Shown: positions 16,218 to 23,377, counted from the first letter of the stretch. The stretch is DNA of 35,778 nt from Candidatus Zhuqueibacterota bacterium (GCA_013202295.1 JABMRT010000141.1:1-35778), one strand, 5' to 3'. Program-made: numbers and translations. Notes: generated from the letters alone by a model not told the origin.

Positions 16218-17441
16218 ATTACTTTTGCATTTTTTATAATCGCACTTATATTGTCCGCTTTCTTTTCAGGTGCTGAAACCGCTTTGACTGCCGCCCGACG
16301 GATCAAGCTTGAGGTATGGATCCGTCAAAAAGTGAAAGGCGCCGCCCTTGCGCTTGAGTATTGCCAGCACCCTGACCAATTTTTAATTACCACGCTAATC
16401 GGAAACAATCTGGTGATGGTGATAGCCTCTTCTCTTTTTGCCTTGTATCTTAAATCGTATCTTAATGGATTCGCCATTACTGCGCTAGGCTCTCTCATTA
16501 TTCTCACGTTTGGAGAGATCATTCCCAAAACTTTGGCAAGTGACCGCCCCACGGATTTCTCTATCCGTGCTGCGCCGATTATTCGCATTTTTTACTTTAT
16601 CCTTTATCCATTGATTTTACTTGCTAGAATTTTTACACGTTTGTTGATCCGTTTCACTGGACTGCAAGACAATCTGACGAGTCGTGTGTTCAGCCGCGAG
16701 GAAATGGTACGTTTGCTTCATGAGGGCAAGCATACAGGTGTGGTTGATGAGGATGAGCATGATTTGATTTCGAGATTCATCCTACGGGGATCCTACAAAC
16801 TCAGCGATGTGATGATTCATCGTACTGAAATTGAGGCAGTACCGAAGGATTTAAATATTTCAGAACTCCGCAATATTTTTAATAAAACCGGATACTCGCG
16901 GTTGCCGGTGACAGGTGAAAACATTGATAATATTCTGGGTGTGGTGCTGGCCCGTGATGTGCTTATTGAAGATCCCAAATCCATTTCCGATGTGCTTCGC
17001 CCTGTTCACTTTGTGCCGGAGCTCAAACAGATGGCCAGCTTTCTGAATGAAATGCAGACTGATTCAATTGGAATGGCCATTGTTGTGGATGAATATGGCG
17101 GTACAGCCGGATTGATTACACTTGAAGATTTAATCGAGGAGTTCTTTGGTGATATCCAGGATGAATTTGATGGAGAGGCCAGCCTGTATCGAAAAATCGG
17201 CCCATCTCAAATCGATGTGAACGCACGAGTAGATATTGATGAACTCAATGAAAGGTTTCAGCTCCATTTTCCCGAGGGGGACTACAATACCCTGGGTGGA
17301 TTCATGATGTTTAAAATGGGGCACATTCCGAGACGTGGTGAAAAGTTGAACCTCGAAACTTGTGCAATCTCCGTAATATCGGGAACCCGGCGTACTGTCA
17401 AATGGGTTCGGATAATTAAAAAAACAAAAAAGGAATCCTGA
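16218..17441 (+). CDS. CNNM/CorC-HlyC family transporter with CBS pair (hemolysin-like), apparent ATT start
   Basis: Starting at ATT 16218 gives 407 residues and the expected first membrane helix, FAFFIIALILSAFFSGAETA, that opens the CNNM domain. AGAGG lies at 16206-16210, seven bases before it. TTG 16251 is the next usable start but cuts the helix in half and has no ribosome site, and the upstream frame closes at TAA 16203. The order is CNNM membrane domain (1-170, with FGEIIPKTLA), two CBS motifs (about 190-310, ending VDEYGGTAGLITLEDLIEE), and a CorC_HlyC domain (325-400, YNTLGGFMMFKMGHIPRRGE). Family members affect Mg2+ or Na+ handling. It is probably co-transcribed with the YigZ gene. 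Confidence 0.88.
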   Translation: MTFAFFIIALILSAFFSGAETALTAARRIKLEVWIRQKVKGAALALEYCQHPDQFLITTLIGNNLVMVIASSLFALYLKSYLNGFAITALGSLIILTFGEIIPKTLASDRPTDFSIRAAPIIRIFYFILYPLILLARIFTRLLIRFTGLQDNLTSRVFSREEMVRLLHEGKHTGVVDEDEHDLISRFILRGSYKLSDVMIHRTEIEAVPKDLNISELRNIFNKTGYSRLPVTGENIDNILGVVLARDVLIEDPKSISDVLRPVHFVPELKQMASFLNEMQTDSIGMAIVVDEYGGTAGLITLEDLIEEFFGDIQDEFDGEASLYRKIGPSQIDVNARVDIDELNERFQLHFPEGDYNTLGGFMMFKMGHIPRRGEKLNLETCAISVISGTRRTVKWVRIIKKTKKES

Positions 17442-17478
17442 GAAACATTTACACTCTTAATCATGGAGGTTGTTGTCG

Positions 17479-17676
17479 ATGGCTGATTGCAATAATTATG
17501 CTCAAAACAAAGCCCGATGCAATTGCTCTTATGAGCCATGTTCAAGAAAAGGGAAATGCTGTGAATGTCTGGTCTATCATCAGAGAATGGGCGAGCTCCC
17601 AGCTTGCTATTTTCCAGATCATATTGAAAAAACTTATGATCGATCCATTCGGCGATTTATCTCGATCCAGAAATGA
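17479..17676 (+). CDS. DUF6485-type small cysteine-rich protein
   Basis: 65 residues from ATG 17479, with GGAGG at 17465-17469 and 9-base spacing; in-frame TTG codons at 17470 and 17473 are unlikely. Eight cysteines are clustered in the first half ([17 protein letters not shown], about 13-29), followed by [10 protein letters not shown] (35-44). This matches a short family recognised as DUF6485, of unknown function; the spacing suggests metal or Fe-S binding. The gene starts 37 bp after the CNNM gene and probably closes that operon. An overlapping 90-codon ORF in another frame (17498-17770) reads into the repeat element and is not considered real. Confidence 0.8.
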   Translation: MADCNNYAQNKARCNCSYEPCSRKGKCCECLVYHQRMGELPACYFPDHIEKTYDRSIRRFISIQK

Positions 17677-17724
17677 AAACTCTGGGTGCTTTGTCAAATC
17701 GAGTGGGTATCATAAATGCAATGG

Positions 17725-17754
17725 GCCACAGATAAACACGGATGAAGCAAAGAT
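17725..17754 (+). repeat. Upstream (5') terminal repeat of GxxExxY element, copy 1
   Basis: The sequence beginning GCCACAGAT...ACACGGATGAA matches, base for base at most positions, the corresponding end at 23297-23268 read on the minus strand. Both start with GCCACAGAT and continue into codons reading D-E-(A/T) of the remnant ORF. Confidence 0.75.
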
Positions 17755-17935
17755 AGCAAGAAATGATTAGAAAAAAATAGTCATTATAATCTGATCCATT
17801 TTTCAAGGTTATATTATTGAACTGGAAGTGTTGATAAAGCACAATTAGAAAGATGAGCTCCAATTGTTAATCGTATTGAAAGCAACTTGACTGATTGTCG
17901 GATTGTAGATCAGTTTCGGAAAAAGAAAAATTTGA
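17741..17935 (+). pseudogene. Decayed, internally deleted GxxExxY-family gene, copy 1
   Basis: Frame GAT GAA GCA... at 17741 gives DEAKIARND before a stop. From 17807 another frame reads GYIIELEVLI, a stop (17846-17848), KDELQLLIVLKAT, a stop, LIVGL, a stop, ISFGKRKI, a stop. GxxExxY proteins end with ...VIVELKAV...EAQLLNYLKATG..VGLLINFG..., which this tracks residue by residue. The remnant spans about 65 codons against about 130 for an intact member, so the middle is deleted. In-frame stops and two frames show that it is dead. GxxExxY proteins have no established function. The assignment is by motif memory, not by search. Confidence 0.7.
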
Positions 17936-17956
17936 GTGTAATCATCTCGTCTATTT

Positions 17957-17987
17957 AAATCGGTGTGCATCCGTGAAAATCCGAGGC
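17957..17987 (-). repeat. Downstream (3') terminal repeat of GxxExxY element, copy 1 (inverted)
   Basis: Read on the minus strand it runs GCCTCGGATTTTCACGGATG then CACACCGATTT. It is inverted relative to the end at 17725, so the pair bounds a 263-bp element. It is nearly identical to the repeat at 35743-35773 and similar to 23067-23097. Confidence 0.8.
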
Positions 17988-18001
17988 GAGTTTATATTTG
18001 T

Positions 18002-18017
18002 TGATTAGTACTAATCA
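18002..18017. promoter_or_regulatory. 16-bp perfect palindrome, possible operator
   Basis: TGATTAGTACTAATCA is its own reverse complement. It lies 150 bp upstream of the SDR gene and 15 bp beyond the repeat-bounded element. A regulator site is possible, but a palindrome of this length is not very improbable by chance in a window this size. Confidence 0.25.
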
Positions 18018-18166
18018 CATAAAAACATGAAGTCAAACTGTAAAATTCAAATAGTTTTAGTTTTTGAAAAATAAGGTTGAATCAATACCCAGTTATTTGC
18101 TAAATTGTAAGGCACTGATTCAATTTCTGTAAATCGCAAGTCGATTCCTCTAAACCGGAGAACGCT

Positions 18167-18958
18167 ATGGATTTCGGATTAAAAAACAAAGTTGCCCTGG
18201 TGGCTGCTTCGAGCCGCGGGCTTGGAAAGGCCATAGCCTGGGCTTTGGCGCGGGAAGGAACCAAATTGGTTATTTGCGCGCGAAACAAGGAAGTTCTCGA
18301 AAAAACAGCGGATGAGATTTTATTGCAGACTGGCGTGACGGTTTTTCCCCTGGCCCTGGATTTAACCAATCGGGAGCAAATCGACTGGTTGATGACAGAA
18401 ACGCTCGATCTCTTTGGTGGAGTGGATATTCTGATTACCAATAATGGCGGACCGCCTCCGGGCACTTCTGAAGACGTGGATGAAGATGACTGGCAACACG
18501 CAATACAGACCACACTCATGAGTGCGGTACGCTTATCAAAAGCTGTGATTCCAGGCATGCAGAAAAAGAAATGGGGGCGTATTATCCATTTGGCGTCGAT
18601 CACGGCAAAACAGCCGATTCCCCGACTCTTTTTGTCCAATGTGCTCCGTCCCGCAGTTGTGGGGCTGGCCAAATGCCAGTCGCAGGATTATGCAGCCGAC
18701 AATATTCTGGTGAATGCGATTTGTCCCGGATATTTCATGACCGAGCGGGTGGGAAATCTCCTAAATGATCGAGAGAAAAAGAGCGGTCAATCTGCAGCAG
18801 AGGTTTTAACGGATGCGGTTTCGGAGATTCCCTTGGGCCGGATCGGTGATCCGGAAGAGCTGGCCAATCTTGTGACCTTTCTGGACTCGGAAAAGGCAAG
18901 TTATATCACGGGCAGTAACATTGTGATTGACGGGGGATATGATAAAGGATTGATGTAA
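18167..18958 (+). CDS. SDR-family oxidoreductase with non-canonical active site (beta-ketoacyl reductase-like)
   Basis: 263 residues, typical SDR length. The Rossmann start reads VALVAASSRGLGKAIAWAL (9-27): ASSRGLG replaces the usual TGxxxGIG. NNGG (92-95) stands for NNAG. The catalytic serine is present in HLASITA (S144), but the canonical Tyr and Lys thirteen and seventeen residues later are S157 and R161 (LFLSNVLRPAVVGLAK). This pattern belongs to a known BKR-like SDR subgroup that lacks the normal tetrad. The C-terminal IDGGYDKGLM is normal. It may bind NAD(P)H without ordinary ketoreductase chemistry. ATG 18167 is preceded by CGGAGAA, and the gene is monocistronic with its own terminator. 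Confidence 0.88.
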   Translation: MDFGLKNKVALVAASSRGLGKAIAWALAREGTKLVICARNKEVLEKTADEILLQTGVTVFPLALDLTNREQIDWLMTETLDLFGGVDILITNNGGPPPGTSEDVDEDDWQHAIQTTLMSAVRLSKAVIPGMQKKKWGRIIHLASITAKQPIPRLFLSNVLRPAVVGLAKCQSQDYAADNILVNAICPGYFMTERVGNLLNDREKKSGQSAAEVLTDAVSEIPLGRIGDPEELANLVTFLDSEKASYITGSNIVIDGGYDKGLM

Positions 18959-18985
18959 AAACTCTCCCAAATGCCAAGATAATTC

Positions 18986-19009
18986 AGGCCCATCTCTGGA
19001 TGGGCCTTT
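18986..19009 (+). terminator. Rho-independent terminator after the SDR gene
   Basis: AGGCCCATC (18986-18994) and GATGGGCCT (18999-19007) form a perfect 9-bp stem with a TCTG loop, followed by TTGTATTT. It lies 27 bp after the SDR stop and before the methyltransferase gene, separating the two transcripts. Confidence 0.85.
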
Positions 19010-19036
19010 GTATTTACAATCGGATATTTTTCCATA

Positions 19037-20521
19037 ATGAGTGATATAGATTATCTCCAATGGTATCGACGTTATGCATCCATAGTAGATGACTGGGATG
19101 CATTCGAGCGGTCTTTGACCTTACCGCTCTCAACTTGTATCCGAACCAATCCAATCAAAACCACACCCGACCAACTTGCGTTATTTCTTCATTCAGATGG
19201 AGTTAAGTTAAAGTCCATCTCGGGAATTTCGGGTGGATTTCAGATCCAGAATGGGTTGGAGAATCCGGGCAGGCATTGGGCGTTCTGGGCCGGATTGTAC
19301 AGCGTGATGGAGACCGTCTCCATGCTTCCGGTTTCTTTACTTGATCCTCAGCCGCATGAACGGGTGTTGGATCTCTGTGCTGCACCGGGAAGCAAGACCA
19401 TTCAGATTGGATGGGCCATGAAAAATACGGGCACCCTAATTGCCAATGACCGCGATCAGGGCCGGATTCAGGCACTCCGTCAGGGGCTGCTCCGAATGGG
19501 TCTTATGAATGTGTCCACTACTGTGTATGATGGTGTGAATTACCCCAAAGACGCGGGATACTTTGACCGCATCCTGGTCGATGTGCCCTGTTCGTGTGAA
19601 GGCACCCTCCGGAAGAATCGTGAAGTTGCATACAGACTGGATAACGGGAAAGTCCGTGCTCTAGCCCGTATACAAACCCTGTTACTCGAAAAGGCATTTC
19701 AACTCTGCCGTGTGGGCGGTCGCATTGTGTACTCAACCTGCACCTTTGCGCCTGAAGAGAATGAAATGGTTGTGGCTTCGGTGCTGAAAAAATATGGACC
19801 GGAACAGTTGACCCTTGTCCCTGCGCAGATCTCCGAATTTCAAACCAGCCCCGGACTTCAGGAATGGGAGGGCAAGGCATTCGACCCTTCTCTCCGGCAC
19901 ACAATTCGTATCTGGCCCCATCATAATGATACAGGCGGATTTTTTATCGCGGTTCTTGAAAAGAAGGAAGAGCAAGGCAGCCCGATTACAAAAAACCGGA
20001 AGTTGACTGCCACTCAATCCGTGAAGCGGCCGGATCAGATTTCCCGAAAAACAGATCACATCACCGACTGGCTGAAATTGATATCCGCACGTTTCGCGAT
20101 TCATGAATCCGAATGGGACAATTATCAGTTTTTTTCTACGAAGAAGGAAAGGATAGCCATCACTGCGAAGGATCACACCGTACCGATTTGTCCAGAAGTG
20201 AACAAGACGGGCCTGCCTTTTATGCGTGCAAATTCGCTCTATCCCAAATTGTCCACGCCAATCGCGCAGCTCATGGGTTTGCGTTTGCAACACCATTATG
20301 TCACACTCTCGCGTGAGCAAATCGAACTGTATATGAGAAGGGAGCTGATCACTTTACATCCCGAACAGATGGTACATGTTTCTGAAACAGGATATGTTAT
20401 TGTTCGTTATAACGAAATTGTGCTGGGGGTGGGATTTATAAAAAAACCGGGAAACGACCCTCCGCAACTTATGGAGAGCCTGTTTCCCAAAGCATGGTTC
20501 TATTCTACTTTTACCGACTAA
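19037..20521 (+). CDS. RsmB/NOP (RsmF-like) RNA m5C methyltransferase
   Basis: 494 residues. It transfers a methyl group from S-adenosylmethionine to C5 of a cytosine in rRNA. The NOP2/Sun core is complete: VLDLCAAPGSKTIQI (110-124) binds SAM, IANDRDQGRI gives the acidic ribose contact, DVPCSCEGT carries the release cysteine C185, and YSTCTF the nucleophile C235. The long tail (about 330-494), with YVTLSREQIELYMRRE and a short beta-rich end, resembles the extra RNA-binding domains of E. coli RsmF (YebU), which modifies 16S rRNA C1407; target identity here is inferred. The start ATG 19037 has only a weak ribosome site. The stop overlaps the convergent DUF5989 gene by four bases. Confidence 0.88.
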   Translation: MSDIDYLQWYRRYASIVDDWDAFERSLTLPLSTCIRTNPIKTTPDQLALFLHSDGVKLKSISGISGGFQIQNGLENPGRHWAFWAGLYSVMETVSMLPVSLLDPQPHERVLDLCAAPGSKTIQIGWAMKNTGTLIANDRDQGRIQALRQGLLRMGLMNVSTTVYDGVNYPKDAGYFDRILVDVPCSCEGTLRKNREVAYRLDNGKVRALARIQTLLLEKAFQLCRVGGRIVYSTCTFAPEENEMVVASVLKKYGPEQLTLVPAQISEFQTSPGLQEWEGKAFDPSLRHTIRIWPHHNDTGGFFIAVLEKKEEQGSPITKNRKLTATQSVKRPDQISRKTDHITDWLKLISARFAIHESEWDNYQFFSTKKERIAITAKDHTVPICPEVNKTGLPFMRANSLYPKLSTPIAQLMGLRLQHHYVTLSREQIELYMRRELITLHPEQMVHVSETGYVIVRYNEIVLGVGFIKKPGNDPPQLMESLFPKAWFYSTFTD

Positions 20522-20676
20522 AAGAGCGCGTAAATAAAGGGTGCGAGTGCAGATCCCTCTGTTAAAACAATCAGAACTCCCAAGAGCAACAGAAAGACCA
20601 CAATGGGTACGAGCCACCATTTTTTACGTTCTTTTAAAAACACCCAGAATTCTACAATGATTGTGCCTTTTGACAT
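20518..20676 (-). CDS. DUF5989 family small membrane protein
   Basis: 52 residues, too short for most ORF cut-offs but well supported. ATG 20676 follows TAGGAG at good spacing. The N-terminus MSKGTIIVEFWVFLKERKKW is the family hallmark, and one membrane helix (22-39) follows. Members are usually encoded directly behind an SxtJ-like protein and a NodU/CmcH carbamoyltransferase, exactly as here. Function is unknown; association with a carbamoylation complex at the membrane is inference from this neighbourhood. Its TAG stop (20520-20518) overlaps the TAA of the convergent methyltransferase gene. Confidence 0.85.
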   Translation of the reverse strand: MSKGTIIVEFWVFLKERKKWWLVPIVVFLLLLGVLIVLTEGSALAPFIYALF

Positions 20677-20698
20677 GCATTACTCCTAAATCATTCTA

Positions 20699-21103
20699 TT
20701 AAAACTGCCTTTCAAATTCTTTCGATCTGTCTTTCTGCTTTTCAGCGGCCATCCAATATGTGTCCATATTCGAATCAGGACGGAGGATGAGATGGTGTTG
20801 GCCGAAAAGTCGTGAAATCAGACCGATCGGTGTGATGATCGCATAAAATAAAACACTGAGGATGACGCGTGTCATGAACCATCCCATCACGACACCCAGA
20901 TATGAAAAGAGGATAAAAACCGGTTTCAACAGGATGGGAATCAGCAATCCACATAAGAGGAAAAATCCACCACCCGCATAAAAATAAACATACAAGGGAT
21001 TGGATTTAATCAATTGAATTGTGGCAATCCCGGATAGAATAATCGTCACACCCACACCGAATTTTCGCCATTCCCTTTTATCATTAAATTTAGATTTGTC
21101 CAT
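20699..21103 (-). CDS. SxtJ-like membrane protein
   Basis: 134 residues from ATG 21103, with GAGG four bases upstream; an in-frame TTG at 21112 overlaps the carbamoyltransferase stop and is less likely. A basic N-terminus (WRKFGVG) is followed by two hydrophobic hairpins (about 13-60 and 61-95) and then GLISRLFGQHHL and a charged tail ending FERQF. This is the layout of the SxtJ family found beside carbamoyltransferases, for example in saxitoxin clusters. No catalytic motif is visible. It lies five bases after the carbamoyltransferase stop and 22 bp before DUF5989, in one operon. Confidence 0.82.
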   Translation of the reverse strand: MDKSKFNDKREWRKFGVGVTIILSGIATIQLIKSNPLYVYFYAGGGFFLLCGLLIPILLKPVFILFSYLGVVMGWFMTRVILSVLFYAIITPIGLISRLFGQHHLILRPDSNMDTYWMAAEKQKDRSKEFERQF

Positions 21104-21108
21104 AATCC

Positions 21109-22929
21109 TCAATCCAGTTCAAAGATTTCGCGCCAGTCAATGTCATCATGAAACTCCGGCTGATCCTTTTTGTCCAGCAAATAGGGGCCGAGCACCAGAT
21201 AATCCATCTCCGTGCGCATGAAGCATTTGTAGGCATCCAGCGGAGTGCATACGATAGGTTCGCCGCGTACATTGAATGAGGTGTTCACAACCACCGGGCA
21301 TCCGGTTTTTTTGTAGAAGGTATGAATGAGCTGCCAGTAAAGCGGGTTGGTTTTTTTATGCACGGTTTGAATTCGGGCCGAATAATCGACATGGGTAATG
21401 GCCGGAATATCTGAGCGCAGCACATTGAGTTTGTCAATACCGAACAGGTTGATTTCCTCATCCGACATTTGACGCTGACGTTCCTTTTTCACTGGCGCAA
21501 CCAACATCATATAGGGACTCTGCCGGTCGATCTCGAAATAATCAGAAACATGTTCATCCAAAACAGAAGGTGCGAAAGGTCGAAAGGATTCCCGATATTT
21601 GATCTTGAGATTCATCTTTTTCTGCATTTTGGTGGAGCGGGCATCGCCCAGAATACTGCGGCCGCCTAACGCGCGCGGGCCGAATTCCATGCGTCCCTGA
21701 AACCATCCAATCACATTTTCATTGGCGATCAGATCCGCGAGGTCATCCATCATGTTCGAAGATTCCATCTTGCGATTGGGAATTTGATGGTTATTGAGAA
21801 AGCTCGTAATTTCCTTTTCCTGATATTCAGGACCGAGATAGGAACCCTGCTGAACATCGGATCCCTTTGTAACAGTCCGCTTATTTCCCAGATAGTCATA
21901 CCAGACCGCGAGCGCTGCACCCAATGCGCCACCTGCATCTCCGGCGGCAGGCTGCATCCAGATGTCTTCGAAAATGTTTTCCCTGAGAATAATACCATTG
22001 GCCACACAGTTCAAAGCCACGCCGCCTGCGAGACAGAGATGTTTCGCTCCGGTTTCAGCCTTGGCGTGGCGGGCCATCCTGAGCAGAGCCATCTCAGTTA
22101 CTTCCTGCACAGAGCGGGCAAGGTCCATTTCTTTCTGGGCCAGCAGGGTCTCGGATTTGCGGGGCGGCCCGCCGAACAGTTTGTGAAATTTCCGATTGGT
22201 CATGGTCAGTCCGGCCGCGAAATTAAAATAATCCATATTCAGCCGGAAGGAGCCGTCTTCTTTCAGATCAATCAAATAATCCAGAATCAATTGTGCGTAT
22301 TTGGGTTCGCCGTAGGGTGCCAGGCCCATGACCTTATATTCGCCGGAGTTGACCTTGAATCCAGTGTAATACGTAAAGGCCGAATAGAGCATCCCGAGTG
22401 AATGGGGGAAATGGATTTCTTTAAGGAGATCGATCTGATTGCTCCGGCCAAAACCCATGCTTGTTGTGGTCCACTCACCCACACCATCCGTGGTGATTAT
22501 GGCCGCTTCTTCGAAGGGCGAGGGATAGAACGCGGAGGCCGCATGTGATTGATGGTGAGGGGCGAACAGAATTTTGCCTTTATAGTCCTCAAGCGCGTCC
22601 TGGATGTTGCTCTGCGTCCATAATTTTTGCTTGATCCAGAGGGGCATGGCCTTGATGAAAGATCCAATCCCAATCGGCGCATATTGCACATAGGTTTCCA
22701 GGATTCGCTCAAATTTTAGAAAGGGTTTGTCATAAAAGATGACATGATCCAATTTTCTCGCCGTCAATCCACCTTGTTTGAGGCACGAATTAATGGCATT
22801 TATCGGAAAATTGAAGTCATGTTTTTTCCGTGTGAAACGCTCTTCCTGAGCTGCGGCACGGATGAGGCCATCCTGAACGAGACAAGCAGCGCTGTCGTGG
22901 TAAAATGCGGATATGCCCAATATATTCAT
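21109..22929 (-). CDS. NodU/CmcH-family carbamoyltransferase
   Basis: 606 residues. Such enzymes make carbamoyl-adenylate from carbamoyl phosphate and ATP, then carbamoylate a hydroxyl of a sugar, antibiotic or other metabolite. The N-terminal Kae1/HSP70-like domain opens with MNILGISAFYHDSAACLV and has the metal-binding HHQSH (H125, H129) followed by ITTDGVGEWTT (D148). AGGVALNCVANG (301-312) and GDAGGALGAAL form the nucleotide site. The C-terminal YrdC-like domain starts near FGPRALGGRSIL (416-427) and ends with NTSFNVRGEPIV. All motifs are intact. Acceptor unknown: no biosynthetic cluster is adjacent, only the SxtJ and DUF5989 partners downstream. Start ATG 22929 has AGGA at nine bases. 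Confidence 0.92.
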   Translation of the reverse strand: MNILGISAFYHDSAACLVQDGLIRAAAQEERFTRKKHDFNFPINAINSCLKQGGLTARKLDHVIFYDKPFLKFERILETYVQYAPIGIGSFIKAMPLWIKQKLWTQSNIQDALEDYKGKILFAPHHQSHAASAFYPSPFEEAAIITTDGVGEWTTTSMGFGRSNQIDLLKEIHFPHSLGMLYSAFTYYTGFKVNSGEYKVMGLAPYGEPKYAQLILDYLIDLKEDGSFRLNMDYFNFAAGLTMTNRKFHKLFGGPPRKSETLLAQKEMDLARSVQEVTEMALLRMARHAKAETGAKHLCLAGGVALNCVANGIILRENIFEDIWMQPAAGDAGGALGAALAVWYDYLGNKRTVTKGSDVQQGSYLGPEYQEKEITSFLNNHQIPNRKMESSNMMDDLADLIANENVIGWFQGRMEFGPRALGGRSILGDARSTKMQKKMNLKIKYRESFRPFAPSVLDEHVSDYFEIDRQSPYMMLVAPVKKERQRQMSDEEINLFGIDKLNVLRSDIPAITHVDYSARIQTVHKKTNPLYWQLIHTFYKKTGCPVVVNTSFNVRGEPIVCTPLDAYKCFMRTEMDYLVLGPYLLDKKDQPEFHDDIDWREIFELD

Positions 22930-22941
22930 TTAAGTCAATCC

Positions 22942-22969
22942 TATATACATCTAGAAAAGAACCTGTCCA
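22942..22969 (-). promoter_or_regulatory. Possible promoter of the carbamoyltransferase operon
   Basis: On the minus strand TGGACA (22969-22964), 16 bases, TATATA (22947-22942). It lies 13 bases before ATG 22929, with an AGGA ribosome site partly within that space. The match is moderate and the leader would be very short. Confidence 0.3.
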
Positions 22970-23066
22970 TGAAACGACAATTTAAGGAAAAACTGCTTTT
23001 AATGAAACAGGTATTTTAAAGTTCTATATCGCTTTGAGTGATACAAGATCAATATGAAATGATTTA

Positions 23067-23097
23067 GCCACGGATTTTCACCGATTAACACAGATTT
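23067..23097 (+). repeat. Downstream (3') terminal repeat of GxxExxY element, copy 2
   Basis: It starts GCCACGGATTTTCACCGATT and continues AACACAGATTTAATAAA. It lies just beyond the 3' end of the minus-strand remnant, the same relative position and orientation as 17957-17987 in copy 1. Confidence 0.82.
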
Positions 23098-23100
23098 AAT

Positions 23101-23281
23101 AAACAAAACGGTTAACACAAGTTTTTCTTTTCCGATATTTATGAGCAGCCCAACATTCATTTCGGTTGCCCTTAATTCATTAAGTAATTGAGGTTCCTCT
23201 TTAGAATTGTACTTCAAAATCAGAGCCTATTATAGACTCTGATATATTTTTGTTTTGACTTCATTCGATCCGTGTTTCATC
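23101..23281 (-). pseudogene. Decayed, internally deleted GxxExxY-family gene, copy 2
   Basis: On the minus strand, from 23281, the frame reads DETRIE, a stop, then SQNKNISESIIGSDFEVQF and a stop, like the N-terminal ISxKIIGxAxEVH of GxxExxY proteins. A second frame from about 23202 gives EEPQLLNELRATEMNVGLLI then NIGKEKLVLTVLF, matching the family C-terminus EAQLLNYLKAT..VGLLINFG. The conserved GxxExxY centre is missing between them. So N- and C-terminal ends survive around an internal deletion, with stops and a frame change. Only about 55 codons remain of roughly 130. Identification is by recalled motif, not search. Confidence 0.72.
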
Positions 23282-23297
23282 TGTGTCAATCTGTGGC
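23264..23297 (-). repeat. Upstream (5') terminal repeat of GxxExxY element, copy 2 (inverted)
   Basis: On the minus strand it reads GCCACAGATTGACACAGATG then AAACACGGAT, closely matching 17725-17754. With 23067-23097 it forms the inverted boundary of a 231-bp element. Confidence 0.78.
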
Positions 23298-23377
23298 AAG
23301 TCAACTTTTTGTTAATCTACGAACTCGATTTTATAGAAACCTATTTAAATCCTCACATTTAATTATGTAAAACGGGG

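Larger units (their letters stand above)
17677..18166. other. Intergenic region holding a decayed repeat-bounded element and an AT-rich promoter region
   Basis: The first half contains the 263-bp element described separately (17725-17987). After it come a 16-bp perfect palindrome (18002-18017) and a weak promoter match for the SDR gene: TTGAAT at 18077-18082, 18 bases, TAAATT at 18101-18106. No intact gene is seen. Confidence 0.7.
22930..23377. other. Intergenic region holding a second decayed repeat-bounded element
   Basis: Apart from the possible carbamoyltransferase promoter, the main content is the 231-bp element at 23067-23297. The stretches 22970-23066 and 23298-23377 are AT-rich and show no gene. 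Confidence 0.7.

Noticed and set aside
17498-17770. 90-codon ORF overlapping the DUF6485 gene
   Set aside because: It overlaps a recognisable cysteine-rich family in another frame and its tail runs through the terminal repeat of the decayed element; no family signature of its own.
17725-17987. CRISPR array or tandem repeat as explanation of the dispersed repeats
   Set aside because: The copies are paired in inverted orientation 170-200 bases apart with protein-remnant sequence between them; no regular direct repeats and spacers are present.
22999-23217. 72-codon minus-strand ORF taken as an intact small protein
   Set aside because: Only the first half matches a known family C-terminus, it starts at a TTG without ribosome site, and its last part is translated terminal repeat. 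It is better described as a GxxExxY remnant.
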